Counted from the first letter of the stretch, positions 7,467-16,627 are shown. The stretch is 64,000 nucleotides of DNA from Streptomyces sp. DHE7-1 (GCA_016432725.1 JACJDG010000003.1:7470001-7534000), one strand, 5' to 3'. Notes: a model not told the origin generated them from the letters alone. A program made the numbers and translations.

Positions 7467-8237
7467 TCACAGGACGGAGAGCATGCCGCCGTCGACGTAC
7501 AGCAGCTGCCCGTTGACGAAGTCGGAGGCGGGGGAGGACAGGAAGAGCAGGGCGCCGACGAGGTCCGCGACGTCGCCCCAGCGCCCGGCCGGGGTGCGTC
7601 CGCGCACCCAGGCGCTGAACTCCTCGTCGGCGACCAGCGCGGAGGTCAGCTCGGTGTCGAAGTAGCCCGGGCCGATGCCGTTGACCTGGATGCCGTGCGG
7701 CCCCAGGTCGGCGCACATGCCCTTGGTGAGCATCTTCAGGCCGCCCTTGGTCGCGGAGTAGGGCGCGATGCCGGGGCGCACCGCCTCGCTCTGCAGCGAG
7801 CAGATGTTGACGATCTTGCCGTGCCCACGCGGCACCATGCGCCTGGCCACCTCACGGCCGACCAGGAAGGCGCTGGTGAGGTTGGTGTCCAGCAGGTTGT
7901 GCCAGTCCTCGTCGGTGAAGTCCAGCAGAGGCGCGCGGCGCTGGGCTCCGGTGTTGTTCACCAGGACGCCGACCGGCCCCACCTCGTCCTCGATCCGGGC
8001 GACGGCGCCGGCGACCGCGGCGGAGTCGGTGACGTCGAACGCCTCCGCGACGACCGCGTCCCCGAACTCCGCCGCCAGCTCCGCGCGGGCCGCCTCCAGC
8101 GCCGCGGCGTCCCGGCCGTTGAGGACGACCGTGCAGCCCGCCTCCAGCAGGCCCCGGGCCAGTGCCTTGCCGATACCGCGGCTCGAGCCGGTGACCAGGG
8201 CCACCTTGCCGGTGACGTCGAAAAGGGGATGGCTCAT
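7467..8237 (-). CDS. idnO: gluconate 5-dehydrogenase-like SDR
   Basis: A 256-residue classical short-chain dehydrogenase. TGSSRGIGKALA forms the NAD(P)-binding glycine motif (residues 15-26). NNTGAQRR follows the fourth strand, and the catalytic YSATK lies in the expected position (about residue 160). Similar enzymes reduce 5-ketogluconate to gluconate. It is the first gene of a two-gene operon with the idonate dehydrogenase-like gene. It is divergent from an IclR regulator, with a perfect palindrome 46 bp upstream of its ATG. Sugar-acid catabolism under IclR control is the natural reading; the exact substrate is inferred. Confidence 0.83.
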   Translation of the reverse strand: MSHPLFDVTGKVALVTGSSRGIGKALARGLLEAGCTVVLNGRDAAALEAARAELAAEFGDAVVAEAFDVTDSAAVAGAVARIEDEVGPVGVLVNNTGAQRRAPLLDFTDEDWHNLLDTNLTSAFLVGREVARRMVPRGHGKIVNICSLQSEAVRPGIAPYSATKGGLKMLTKGMCADLGPHGIQVNGIGPGYFDTELTSALVADEEFSAWVRGRTPAGRWGDVADLVGALLFLSSPASDFVNGQLLYVDGGMLSVL

Positions 8238-8282
8238 GTGTGTCGTCCTCCGGGTGGCCTCGACCGCGTTCCAGGATCAGGT

Positions 8283-8299
8283 TTTCCATTGAATGGAAA
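8283..8299. promoter_or_regulatory. IclR-type operator 1
   Basis: TTTCCATTGAATGGAAA is a perfect 17-bp palindrome in the divergent region between the idnO-like gene (start 8237) and the IclR gene (start 8404). A degenerate copy lies at 8350-8365 (AACCACTGAATGAAAT). Confidence 0.75.
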
Positions 8300-8367
8300 C
8301 CGTCTCTGCTCAGCGGAAAGCATCGTGTTCACGGCCGAGGATCAATGTCAACCACTGAATGAAATGC

Positions 8368-8386
8368 CTTTCCACTGAATGGAAAG
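8368..8386. promoter_or_regulatory. IclR-type operator 2
   Basis: CTTTCCACTGAATGGAAAG is a near-perfect palindrome sharing its core with operator 1. Its centre is 86 bp (about eight helical turns) from that of operator 1. It lies just upstream of the IclR start, consistent with autoregulation and co-regulation of the idn pair. It rules against the longer ATG start at 8359. Confidence 0.75.
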
Positions 8387-8403
8387 TTGCGTATCTTGCG
8401 GCT

Positions 8404-9188
8404 GTGACCTCCAATGACTCCAGTGATACCGGCGCGGCTCCGGCGGACGTCGTGGGCCGGGCGATCCGGCTGCTCGTCCTGGTCGGTGAGCACGCGCACG
8501 GCGGCACCCTGTCCGTGCTGGCCCGCGAGAGCGGCGTCCCCGTGAGCACCGCCCACCGGCTGCTCAACACACTGCGCCGCGAAGGCCTGGTGGAGTTCGA
8601 GCCCGACGGCAAGCGCTACAAGCCGGGGCTGAGGCTGTTCCAGCTCGGCCAGCAGGCCGCGCAGGCCTACGGTTTCGCCGGCACCGCCCTACCGGTCATG
8701 CGGCGCGTGACCCGGCAGACCGAGGAAGCGACCCTGATGTCGGTGCTCGACGGCACCCGGCACCTGTACGTGCACTACGTGGACGGCCCCTGCCGGTCGG
8801 CGTGCGCAGCGAGCCGGGCCGGCACGGACCGCTGCACTGCACCTCGATGGGCAAGGTGCTGATGGCCTTCGCGTCCGACGAGGTACGCGCCGACCTGCTG
8901 GACCGCGTCGAGCTCACTCCGTACGGACCGAACAGCATCACCGACCGCGACGTCCTGCGCGCGGAGGTCGCCCGCGCCGCCGGCCTCGGCTACGCCACCG
9001 TCGACGAGGAGCACCACGCGGGGCTGCGGGCCGTGGCCGTGCCCATCCTGCGGCCGGACGGCAGCCTCTTCGGCGCCCTGTCCACCGCCGCCCCCGCGTT
9101 CCGGCGCGACATGGACGACCTGGTGGCCCTCGTCCCCGTGCTGAAGTCGGCCGCCGCCGAGCTGGGCGTCCGCCTGCCCGCCCGCTGA
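8404..9188 (+). CDS. IclR family regulator (frameshifted)
   Basis: The N-terminal winged helix is clear (AIRLLVLVGEHAHGGTLSVLA, then VSTAHRLLNTLRREGLVEF). The C-terminal ligand domain contains TSMGKVLMAFASDEV and ends in ALVPVLKSAAAELG. The frame breaks at the C run 8787-8790: adding one C joins HLYVHYVDGP to LPVGVRSEPGRHGPLH and gives 261 residues. The start is GTG 8404, because the in-frame ATG 8359 would place the operator inside the gene. Divergence from the idn pair and the shared palindromes suggest it represses idonate/gluconate use. Confidence 0.82.
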
Positions 9189-9241
9189 GCCCGGAGGATT
9201 CCGGCACTGGACGGCGGCGAGGCATCGGCGTTAGCCTTCCG

Positions 9242-9267
9242 GTCCAGAGTTGGATTATCAGTCCAGA
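9242..9267. promoter_or_regulatory. direct repeat before the DauR-like gene
   Basis: GTCCAGA occurs at 9242-9248 and 9261-9267, 19 bp apart, ending just before the first possible start codon at 9269. It is AT-richer than its surroundings and is a candidate promoter/autoregulatory site. Confidence 0.35.
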
Positions 9268-9268
9268 T

Positions 9269-9970
9269 ATGAGGCGGATGCCGATGGACCACGTCATGGA
9301 CGGCGCCGAGCCGGACCGGCGCACCGCCGCGGCGGCGTCCGCGTCCGTCGGGGCGGACGAACATCTCCTCCGCGAGGCGGAGAAGATCGCCGTCGCCCTC
9401 GGACGCATGTTCCCGGGTCTGTGCGAAGTGGTCCTGCACGACCTGCGCGACCCCCGGCACGCCGTCCGGGCGATCGAGAACAACCTCTCCGGCCGCCGGG
9501 TCGGTGACTCCGCGACCGAGCTGGGCCTGGCCCGCATCGCCGACCCGGAGTACCCCGGCGTCATCCAGAACTACCCCAACCGGTTCCCCGACGGCCGCCC
9601 CGCGAAGAGCACCTCGATCGGCATCAAGAACGCCGCCGGCGACTACATCGCCGCCCTCTGCCTGAACCTCGACGTCTCCGTGCTCTCACCGGTCACGCTC
9701 GCCCTGTCCAACCTCGTGGCCACCGACACCGGCCACGCCGAGCAGCCGCTGGAGACACTGCGCGACCGCAACGCCCGCGAGCTGCGCCGGGCGGTCGAGG
9801 CGCTCGCCGCGGAGCGCGGCGGGACACCGCGTTCGCTGAGCCGGGACGCCAAGAAGGCGCTCGTGCGGCACCTGCAGACCGAGGGCTACTTCGACTCGCG
9901 CGACGCCGCCCGGACCATCGCCGACCTGCTCGGCGTGTCCCGTGCCACCGTCTACAACTACACCAGGTGA
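9269..9970 (+). CDS. YheO/DauR-type PAS-HTH regulator
   Basis: A 233-residue protein. A YheO-like PAS domain (about residues 35-150, with the KSTSIGIKN segment) is followed by a C-terminal HTH of the DauR type (about 190-231, ending in LGVSRATVYNYTR). DauR of Pseudomonas represses D-arginine catabolic genes. Here the gene directly precedes a D-hydroxyamino-acid enzyme gene and a threonine dehydratase, so a D-amino-acid-responsive regulator is plausible. ATG candidates lie at 9269, 9278 and 9284. The last has GAGG at 9271-9274 as a ribosome-binding site and may be the true start. Confidence 0.85.
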   Translation: MRRMPMDHVMDGAEPDRRTAAAASASVGADEHLLREAEKIAVALGRMFPGLCEVVLHDLRDPRHAVRAIENNLSGRRVGDSATELGLARIADPEYPGVIQNYPNRFPDGRPAKSTSIGIKNAAGDYIAALCLNLDVSVLSPVTLALSNLVATDTGHAEQPLETLRDRNARELRRAVEALAAERGGTPRSLSRDAKKALVRHLQTEGYFDSRDAARTIADLLGVSRATVYNYTR

Positions 9971-9980
9971 GAGGCCGCCC

Positions 9981-11195
9981 ATGACCGCCGCGGACCGCCG
10001 ACTGCCCGAAGGTGGGCAGCGGCCTGTGACCACCACCGCGCCCACCGCACCCGCCCGGACCCTGGCCGACCCCGACACGCCGTTCGCGGTCGTCGACGCG
10101 CACCGGGTGCGGCGCAACGCCGAACGGCTGGCCCGGCACGCCGACCGGCTCGGCGTCACCCTGCGCCCGCACGTCAAGACCGCCAAGAGCCTCGACGTCG
10201 CCGCGCTCCTGCACGACGGGGCACCCGGCCCCGTCACCGTCTCCACCCTCGCGGAGGCCGAGGCGTTCGCCGACGGCGGCCACGACGACATCACCTACGC
10301 CGTCGGCATCGACCCGCACAAACTGCCCCGGGTGATCGCCCTGCTGCGCCGCGGCGTCACCCTGCGCGTCCTCCTCGACAGCGCCGCGCAGGCGACGGCC
10401 GTGGCCGAAGCGGCCAGGGAGGCGGGTGTCGCCGTCCCCGCCCAGATCGAGATCGACTGCGACGGCCACCGGGGCGGCCTGCGCCCCGACGCGCCGGAAC
10501 TCGTCGACGTCGGCCGCGTCCTGCACGAAGCGGGCTGCCTCGACGGCGTCCTGACCCACGCGGGCGAGTCCTACTTCGCCCACACCGCCGAGGAGCGGCG
10601 CCGGGCGGCGGAGGGGGAACGCGACGCCGCCGTCGCGGCGGCCGGGCGGCTGCGCGCCGCGGGCCTGCCCGTGCCCGTCGTCAGCGTCGGCTCGACCCCC
10701 ACCGCCCACGCCGCCGAGGACCTGACCGGCGTCACCGAACTGCGCGCCGGCAACTACGTCTTCTTCGACCTCGTCATGGCCGGCCTCGGCGTCTGCGAGC
10801 TGGACGACCTCGCCCTGTCGGTCGTCGTCACCGTCATCGGCCACCGCCCCGAGTACGGCCGGATCATCACCGACGGCGGCTGGATGGCCATGTCCCGGGA
10901 CCGCGGCACCTCCGCCCAGCCCCAGGACCAGGGCTACGGACTGGTCGCCCGCCTCGACGGACGGCTCGTCCCCGGACTCGTCATGACCGCCGCCAGCCAG
11001 GAGCACGGCACCCTCACCGCCCGCGACGGCGCCCGCCTGCCCGACCTGCCCATCGGCACCCGGCTGCGCGTCCTGCCCAACCACGCCTGCGCCACCGCCG
11101 CCCAGCACCACGGCTACCACGTCGTCGACGGCACCCCGCCCGCCCCCTCCGCGCCCGCGATCCAGGCGGTCTGGAACCGCGTCGCCGGCTGGTGA
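9981..11195 (+). CDS. DSD1-family PLP enzyme (D-serine dehydratase / D-threonine aldolase-like)
   Basis: A 404-residue fold-type III PLP enzyme. RPHVKTAKS (around residue 57) holds the PLP lysine. Near the C-terminus, LPNHACATA supplies the His and Cys that bind the catalytic metal in this family. The ITDGGWMAMSRD segment is typical of D-serine dehydratases/D-threonine aldolases. It would remove D-Ser or D-Thr, giving pyruvate plus ammonia or glycine plus aldehyde. The ATG at 9981 has GAGAGG upstream, overlapping the end of the regulator gene. The threonine dehydratase follows 76 bp later, giving a regulator-DSD-dehydratase unit. Confidence 0.85.
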   Translation: MTAADRRLPEGGQRPVTTTAPTAPARTLADPDTPFAVVDAHRVRRNAERLARHADRLGVTLRPHVKTAKSLDVAALLHDGAPGPVTVSTLAEAEAFADGGHDDITYAVGIDPHKLPRVIALLRRGVTLRVLLDSAAQATAVAEAAREAGVAVPAQIEIDCDGHRGGLRPDAPELVDVGRVLHEAGCLDGVLTHAGESYFAHTAEERRRAAEGERDAAVAAAGRLRAAGLPVPVVSVGSTPTAHAAEDLTGVTELRAGNYVFFDLVMAGLGVCELDDLALSVVVTVIGHRPEYGRIITDGGWMAMSRDRGTSAQPQDQGYGLVARLDGRLVPGLVMTAASQEHGTLTARDGARLPDLPIGTRLRVLPNHACATAAQHHGYHVVDGTPPAPSAPAIQAVWNRVAGW

Positions 11196-11271
11196 CACCC
11201 GCCGAGCCGGCCGTGTCCGCCGGTCGCCGCCCGCCCGTCAACCCCGCCCGCTCCTGCCGTAAGGAACCAGC

Positions 11272-12239
11272 ATGGCCGCCGCATCACCCGTCACGTTCGA
11301 CGACGTCCGGGCGGCCGCCGCCCGCCTCCGGGGCATCGCCCACCGCACCCCGTCCTCACCTCCCGCACGCTGAACTCGGCCGTCGGCGCCGAGGTGTTCA
11401 TCAAGTGCGAGAACTTCCAGCGGGTCGGCGCCTTCAAGTTCCGCGGCGCCTACAACGCCGCCGCCCAGCTCTCGCCCGCTCGGCTCGCCAAGGGCATCGC
11501 CGCCTACTCCTCCGGCAACCACGCCCAGGCGACCGCGCTGGCCGCCCGCGAACTGGGCACCAGCGCCGTGATCCTGATGCCCGAGGACGCCCCCCGCTCC
11601 AAGCTCGCGGCCACCGCCGGATACGGCGCCGAGGTCGTCACCTACGACCGCTACGCCCAGGACCGCACCGCGCTCGGCGAGGCCCTCGCCGAGGACCGCG
11701 GCCTGGCCCTGATCCCGCCCTACGACCACCCGCACGTCATCGCCGGCCAGGGCACGGCGGCCCTCGAACTCCTGGAGGAGACCGGGGAACTAGACGCCCT
11801 CCTGGTGCCGGTCGGCGGCGGCGGTCTCATCGCCGGCAGCGCCACCGCGGCCAAGGCGCTGCACCCCGGCATCCGCGTGATCGGCGTGGAGCCCGAAGCG
11901 GGCGACGACACCAGGCTCTCCCTGGCCAGTGGCGCGCGCGTCACCATCCCGGTGCCCCGCACCATCGCCGACGGCCAGGCCCTCGCCACGCCCGGCGAGA
12001 TCACCTTCCCGATCAACCAGCGGCTCGTCGACGCCGTCTCCGTCGTCAGCGACGAGGAGATCGTCGACGCCATGCGGTTCGTCTTCGAACGCCTGAAGAT
12101 CGTCCTCGAACCGAGCGGCGCGAGCGCGCTGGCCGCCCTGATCGCCGGGCGCGTGGAGAACCCACCGCGGCGGATCGGTGTCATCGCCTCCGGCGGCAAC
12201 ATCGACACCGAGAGGTTCGCCGGGCTCGTCGCCCGCTGA
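11272..12239 (+). CDS. threonine/serine ammonia-lyase (frameshifted)
   Basis: A fold-type II PLP enzyme. FKFRGAYN holds the PLP lysine, YSSGNHAQ the substrate-binding loop, and VPVGGGGLIAGSA the phosphate-binding glycine loop. It has no regulatory ACT domain, so it is a catabolic type (about 322 residues). It converts L-Thr to 2-oxobutyrate and ammonia, or L-Ser to pyruvate. The ATG at 11272 has AAGGA upstream. The frame breaks at the C run 11348-11351: adding one C joins AHRTP to VLTSRTLNSAVGAEVFIK. Placement after the DSD1-family gene suggests a hydroxy-amino-acid catabolic operon; a racemase-like or D-specific side activity cannot be excluded. Confidence 0.85.
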
Positions 12240-12300
12240 CCCTGTGACTTCTCCCACCTGCTCTTGCCGCGGCGGCCTGGGCGTACCTACGTTCGGACGC

Positions 12301-12615
12301 ATGTCCACCCATGACCCCATCATCAATGGCGAACCGGACGAATCCGTCACGGCGGGCGCGTCCCCGGCCGGCCGGCCCGGCGCCGCCGAGCCGGTCGAGT
12401 TCACCGTCGACCTCAGCTCCCACGAGATGCTCCGGCGCACGCACACCGTGGCCGCCCTCGGCGCCGGGTGGGACCCCGTCGCGGCGCTGCACGGCGAGCA
12501 GGCGGCGTACGACCTGCTGTACTCCGGCCTCGACGACGAACAGCGGCGGCTGTACGAGGAGCTGATCGCGGCCGGTGTGCTGCCGCGGCGCGGCGGCGGC
12601 GATGCTGCCGCTTGA
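12301..12615 (+). CDS. small conserved actinobacterial protein (DUF6400-like)
   Basis: A 104-residue protein with a disordered N-terminal third. A conserved-looking helical segment contains VDLSSHEMLRR, GAGWDPVAALHGEQAAYDLLYSGL and LYEELIAAGVLP. This resembles the small DUF6400 family of streptomycetes; I recall the family by pattern only and the function is unknown. The ATG is at 12301. Its last 14 nt overlap the start of the zinc-ribbon gene, so the two are probably translated together. Confidence 0.65.
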   Translation: MSTHDPIINGEPDESVTAGASPAGRPGAAEPVEFTVDLSSHEMLRRTHTVAALGAGWDPVAALHGEQAAYDLLYSGLDDEQRRLYEELIAAGVLPRRGGGDAAA

Positions 12616-12829
12616 TCCGCAGGCCGACATCGGCCGCCGGGCCTGGGTGGCCTGCCCGAACTGCGACGACCGCCGCGGCTGCGCCACCTGCGAGCAGGAG
12701 CGCCCGTGCCGTGGGCACTGGCGCTACCTGCTCTCCAACACCGGCAGCCTGCTGCACCTGCAGTGCCCGTCCTGCCGTCACGTCTGGAACCACGAGACGC
12801 ACTTCGGCGCCACCCGCTCCCAGAGGTGA
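12602..12829 (+). CDS. small zinc-ribbon protein
   Basis: A 75-residue protein with seven Cys arranged as CPNC, CATCEQERPC and CPSCRH, consistent with two small zinc-binding knuckles. It has no signal peptide or membrane segment. The start ATG 12602 lies inside the preceding gene, with purine-rich GGCGGCG upstream. It could be a nucleic-acid- or protein-binding accessory factor. It has no recognised family name, and the overlap with the upstream gene suggests a functional pair. Confidence 0.65.
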   Translation: MLPLDPQADIGRRAWVACPNCDDRRGCATCEQERPCRGHWRYLLSNTGSLLHLQCPSCRHVWNHETHFGATRSQR

Positions 12830-12854
12830 CACGGGCCGGGAACCGCGGCCGCGG

Positions 12855-13432
12855 TCAGCGGCCGCCCGTCCAGTTGTGGGCCACGTCGACGACCAGGCGG
12901 CCCGACACCTGCTGGACCCGGAACGGCAGCCGGGCCCGTACGCCGAGACCCACCTGCGTCTCGCCCTCGAAGCTGCCGGCGAACCGGGTGTCCCGGAAGG
13001 TGCGGTACCCGTGGACGTTCACGCCCGGCAGGGTGCGGCCCACGCGCCCCGGGTACGTGACCGCGCCGGTCTCCGGATCGTAGCTCGGCGCGCCGACATG
13101 GACGTCCAGCACGGCCCCGCCGCCCACCGGGATGACGTGCCCGGTGGCGCTCTGCCGGAGCCGGTCCACGTACCGGACGGAGTAGCCGACCGCGCGGCCG
13201 CCGCCCGGAACGTCGAACACCATGCGGTCGTAGCAGTCGTGCCGGCCGGTCCTGATGTTCCTCAGCGGCACTGATCCGGTGGCCGTGCCGCCCTTGGCTC
13301 CGCTGCCCCAGCCGGTCGGACAGGCCGTGGCCCGCGCGGCGGCCGCCGGAGCCGCGTCCGCGGCCGCCGCCACGCCGCCCAGTCCGGCACCCGCCAGGAC
13401 GAGAGCTGTCGCTATTACCCTGTTCTCCGCAT
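12855..13432 (-). CDS. secreted AMIN-like domain protein (frameshifted in signal peptide)
   Basis: The mature region (about residues 45-190) has a beta-rich pattern with DRMVFDVPGG, VGYSVRYVD, VHVGAPSYD and RLVVDVAHNW, like the AMIN-like secreted proteins of actinobacteria. The frame breaks at the C run 13418-13420. Adding one base gives MRRTGVIATALVLAGAG as a clean signal peptide from ATG 13432, which has AAGGGGGAC upstream. The product would be 192 residues and exported. AMIN-type domains bind cell-wall or carbohydrate surfaces in other proteins; the role here is unknown. It is convergent with the zinc-ribbon gene. Confidence 0.7.
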
Positions 13433-13534
13433 GATGTCCCCCTTGGTCACGCCATGCTGTTATGAGATGAGACATGCAGATATGGCGAATGGTTGCACGC
13501 GGAGCGGGGGATACGCCGCGAGTTCGCCGAGAGG

Positions 13535-14608
13535 TCAGGACAGGGGCGGCGCCGGGCGCGGGGCGGTGGGCAGCGCGAGGTGCGCGAGGTCGCCCGGCGG
13601 AGGTGTGGTCACCGGCCACAGGGGAGCCGCGTCGCCGTCGGCGAGCGCGGCGGGAGCGTCGGTGAGGTTCATCCGCTCGCGCAGCCGGCCGTAGAAGTCC
13701 ATCGGGCCCAGCCGGACCGCCTTGAGCCGGCGGGGAGCGGCGTACACGCCGATCCAGTCCCCGGGGTTCAGCACCCCGCGCACCTGCCCGTCGATACTGA
13801 CGGCGGCCTGCCCGGACCGTTCCAGGACGCGCAGCGCGATCGGCTCGTCCGGGGCGGCCACGACCGAGCGGTTGAAAGCCATGTGCGGGGCGACCGGGGT
13901 GAAGATCAGGCCCTCCGCGCGGGGCGAGACCACCGGGCCGCCCGCGGCGAAGCTGTACGCCGTCGAGCCCGTGGGCGTGGCCACCAGCAGGGCGTCGGCC
14001 GAATAGGCGGCGAGCAGCCGGCCGGCGAGATAGACGCCCACCGACACCTGCCGGTCCCGGGTCAGCTTCTCCAGCACCACGTCGTTCAGCGCGACGACGT
14101 TCAGGGCGACGCCCCAGTCGTCACCGATCTCGCACTCCGGGCGCACCCGGGGCGGCGGCAGCATCGGACCGCGGCCGTAGCGCACCAGCGCCTCCATGTG
14201 CTCCGGCACCTCCAGCCGGCACGAGGCCCGCAGGGTGAGCAGCATCCGGTTCTCGACCGTGATCCGCTCCTCGCGCACGGCGTCCAGCGCGGCGCGCACC
14301 GCCGGAGCGGGCACCTCGGTCAGGAAACCCACCCGGCCGAGATCGACGCCCAGCACCAAGGCGTCGTTCTCCGCCGCCAGCCGGGCACCGCGCAGGAACG
14401 TCCCGTCACCGCCCAGGGTGACGATCAGGTCCGGATCACCCGCCGTCGCCATCTCCTCCCGGGCACTGTGCCGCTCGCCCTCCTGCCACACGTCGATGTC
14501 GGCGCAGGCCACCGCGTACTCCGCGCACCACTCGCGCGCGGCACGCGCGGCGGCCACGGCCTCCGCCCGTCCGCCGTGCACGACGAGGCCGACACGGTTC
14601 ACCGTCAT
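13535..14608 (-). CDS. nadK: NAD(+)/NADH kinase
   Basis: A 357-residue ATP-NAD kinase family protein phosphorylating NAD to NADP. The diagnostic GGDGTFLRGAR lies near residue 68, a VENRMLLT segment follows, and the second conserved region contains ATPTGSTAYSFAAGGPVV. It has a Pro-rich, probably disordered tail of about 35 residues. The start ATG 14608 has GGGAGG 7 nt upstream, better than the in-frame ATG at 14641. It is monocistronic. Streptomycetes usually carry more than one NAD kinase gene, so this may be the accessory copy. Confidence 0.88.
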   Translation of the reverse strand: MTVNRVGLVVHGGRAEAVAAARAAREWCAEYAVACADIDVWQEGERHSAREEMATAGDPDLIVTLGGDGTFLRGARLAAENDALVLGVDLGRVGFLTEVPAPAVRAALDAVREERITVENRMLLTLRASCRLEVPEHMEALVRYGRGPMLPPPRVRPECEIGDDWGVALNVVALNDVVLEKLTRDRQVSVGVYLAGRLLAAYSADALLVATPTGSTAYSFAAGGPVVSPRAEGLIFTPVAPHMAFNRSVVAAPDEPIALRVLERSGQAAVSIDGQVRGVLNPGDWIGVYAAPRRLKAVRLGPMDFYGRLRERMNLTDAPAALADGDAAPLWPVTTPPPGDLAHLALPTAPRPAPPLS

Positions 14609-14823
14609 ACCCGCCTCCCAGCCGGTCGCCCAGAACTCCATCGTCGCCGGGAATCACGGCGGCCACCTCCCGCGGGCGGGTTCCGTGCCGATCCGAACCC
14701 GTTACCGTCACCGCCTTGTCACAGGTGAGCCGCCGCGGAACCCCTGGTCAGGCCCTCTGTCTGGGTGGTTGAGCACCGGCGCCGAGCCGGGCGACCTGAG
14801 CACTTCGAACCATCGGGGATCCC

Positions 14824-15537
14824 ATGCAGCACCGCAGCACCGTCCGGGTCACCACATCCGCCGCCGCCGTGATCGCGGCCGTCCTGTCGCTGGGGGCCTG
14901 CCAGTCCGGCGACGAGCCGGCCGCCGGGGAGTCCCCGGCAACGGCGACCACGGCCGCTTCCCCCACCGCGTCCGCCGGACCCGCCTCCACGCCCACGAGC
15001 CCGGCGTCCGCGGCCTCCGGGCCCGCCGCCGGCGGCACCCCGACCGCCACGGCGGTCCCCGCCTCACCGGTGTCCCACACCTCGGCGAAGCCCGCGCCGC
15101 CGTGCCCGGCCACGGCTCTGAAGGCCAGGGCCTACCAGGCCGCCGACCGCCCGGACGGCACGGGCACCGGCGCGGCGGTCGTGGAGTTCACCAACGTCTC
15201 CGGCGGTGCCTGTGTGCTGCGGGGCCACCCCACGGTGGCCGGGGCGGGCAACGGCTCGCCCGAGCACAACACGCCGCTGTCGGTCACCCCGCAGGGCGCC
15301 GCGGCCGGCGTGCCGCTCGCGCCGGGCGGCAAGGCGTGGGTGAAGCTGACCTTCGTACAGGTGCAGGGCGAGGGCGACGGCTACTGCGCGTCCGGCGCGG
15401 AGCCCGCCGCCTACCCGACGCTGGTGATCGGCCTGCCCGGTGCCGGAGCACACCAGGTGGCCCTGGACGACGGGGTCTTCGCCGAGTGCGACAACACGGT
15501 CACGGCGACCGCGGTGACCTCCGTCAAGCCGGTCTGA
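14824..15537 (+). CDS. DUF4232 lipoprotein
   Basis: A 237-residue protein with a lipoprotein signal (lipobox LGAC, Cys at about residue 26). A Ser/Thr/Ala/Pro-rich linker (about 30-95) precedes a DUF4232 domain (about 98-235) with two likely disulfides. VEFTNVSGGACVLRGHP and the YPTLVIGLPG segment are typical. It is expected on the outer face of the membrane. The function of the family is unknown. It stands alone between nadK and the sirtuin gene. Confidence 0.82.
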   Translation: MQHRSTVRVTTSAAAVIAAVLSLGACQSGDEPAAGESPATATTAASPTASAGPASTPTSPASAASGPAAGGTPTATAVPASPVSHTSAKPAPPCPATALKARAYQAADRPDGTGTGAAVVEFTNVSGGACVLRGHPTVAGAGNGSPEHNTPLSVTPQGAAAGVPLAPGGKAWVKLTFVQVQGEGDGYCASGAEPAAYPTLVIGLPGAGAHQVALDDGVFAECDNTVTATAVTSVKPV

Positions 15538-15618
15538 CCCGCGCCCCGCGTGGCACGCCGGGGAGGGGGCGACCTGAGCGCGGGCGGGCCGCGGCGGCCG
15601 GTTCCGTACCCTGGCGGC

Positions 15619-16530
15619 ATGCGCATGCGCCCCACCCTGAGCTGGACCCCCGCCGAGGACCTGCCTCCGGCCACCACGGACCTGGAGCCGGTCGCCGACG
15701 CGCTGGGCAACGGCGGTGTGCTGGTGCTCAGCGGGGCCGGCATCTCCACGGAGTCGGGCATCCCCGACTACCGGGGCGAGGGCGGCAGCCTGAGCCGGCA
15801 CACCCCGATGACGTACCAGGAGTTCACCGCCGACGCCCTGGCCAGGCGCCGGTACTGGGCGCGCAGTCACCTCGGCTGGCGCACCTTCGGCCGCGCGCGG
15901 CCGAACGCCGGTCACCGGGCCGTGGCCGCCTTCGAACGGCACGGCCTGCTCTCCGGCGTGATCACCCAGAACGTGGACCGCCTGCACCAGGCCGCGGGCA
16001 CCGTGACTGCCGTGGAGCTCCACGGCAGCCTGGACCGGGTCGTCTGCCTGTCCTGCGGCACCTTCAGCCCGCGCCGCGAGCTCGCCCGGCGCCTGGAGGA
16101 GGCCAACCCGGGCTTCGACCCGGTGGCCGCGGGCATCAACCCGGACGGAGACGCCGATCTGACCGACGAGCAGGTCGGCGACTTCCGCGTGCTGCCCTGC
16201 GCGGTCTGCGGCGGCATCCTGAAGCCCGACGTGGTGTTCTTCGGCGAAACCGTTCCGCCGGAGCGGGTCGAGCACTGCCGCGCCCTGGTCCGCGAGGCCG
16301 CCTCACTGCTGGTGCTCGGCTCCTCCCTGACGGTGATGTCCGGCCTCCGGTTCGTCCGCCTGGCGGCCCAGTGCGAGAAGCCGGTGCTGATCATCAACCA
16401 GGACCCCACCCGGGGTGACCGCCATGCCCGCACCCGCGTCGCGCTCCCCCTGGGAGCGGCCCTGACCGCGGTGGCCGGGCGGCTGGGCATCCCCCTCGAC
16501 CGGCCGGCCGAGGGCCTGGCGACGCCCTGA
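15619..16530 (+). CDS. Sir2-family NAD-dependent protein deacylase
   Basis: A 303-residue sirtuin. GAGISTESGIPDYRG binds NAD, TQNVDRLHQAAG precedes the catalytic His (H135 in VELHGS), and zinc is held by C143/C146 and the later CAVC pair. GSSLTVMSG and INQDPT complete the NAD site. It removes acyl groups from lysines using NAD. The ATG at 15619 is probably leaderless, with TACCCT at 15606-15611 as a -10 box. It is a single gene facing the convergent serine hydrolase. Confidence 0.9.
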   Translation: MRMRPTLSWTPAEDLPPATTDLEPVADALGNGGVLVLSGAGISTESGIPDYRGEGGSLSRHTPMTYQEFTADALARRRYWARSHLGWRTFGRARPNAGHRAVAAFERHGLLSGVITQNVDRLHQAAGTVTAVELHGSLDRVVCLSCGTFSPRRELARRLEEANPGFDPVAAGINPDGDADLTDEQVGDFRVLPCAVCGGILKPDVVFFGETVPPERVEHCRALVREAASLLVLGSSLTVMSGLRFVRLAAQCEKPVLIINQDPTRGDRHARTRVALPLGAALTAVAGRLGIPLDRPAEGLATP

Positions 16531-16627
16531 GCGAGCCGGGCCGCGGCGCCGCACGACGGTGACCCGCCCGGGTGGTGCCCGTACCGGCGCCCTCGCGGTG
16601 ACACCGGGGCCGTGCCGTGTGCCTCAT

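Noticed and set aside
8359..8403. Longer IclR start at ATG 8359
   Set aside because: It would place the operator at 8368-8386 inside the coding region and adds residues with no family resemblance.
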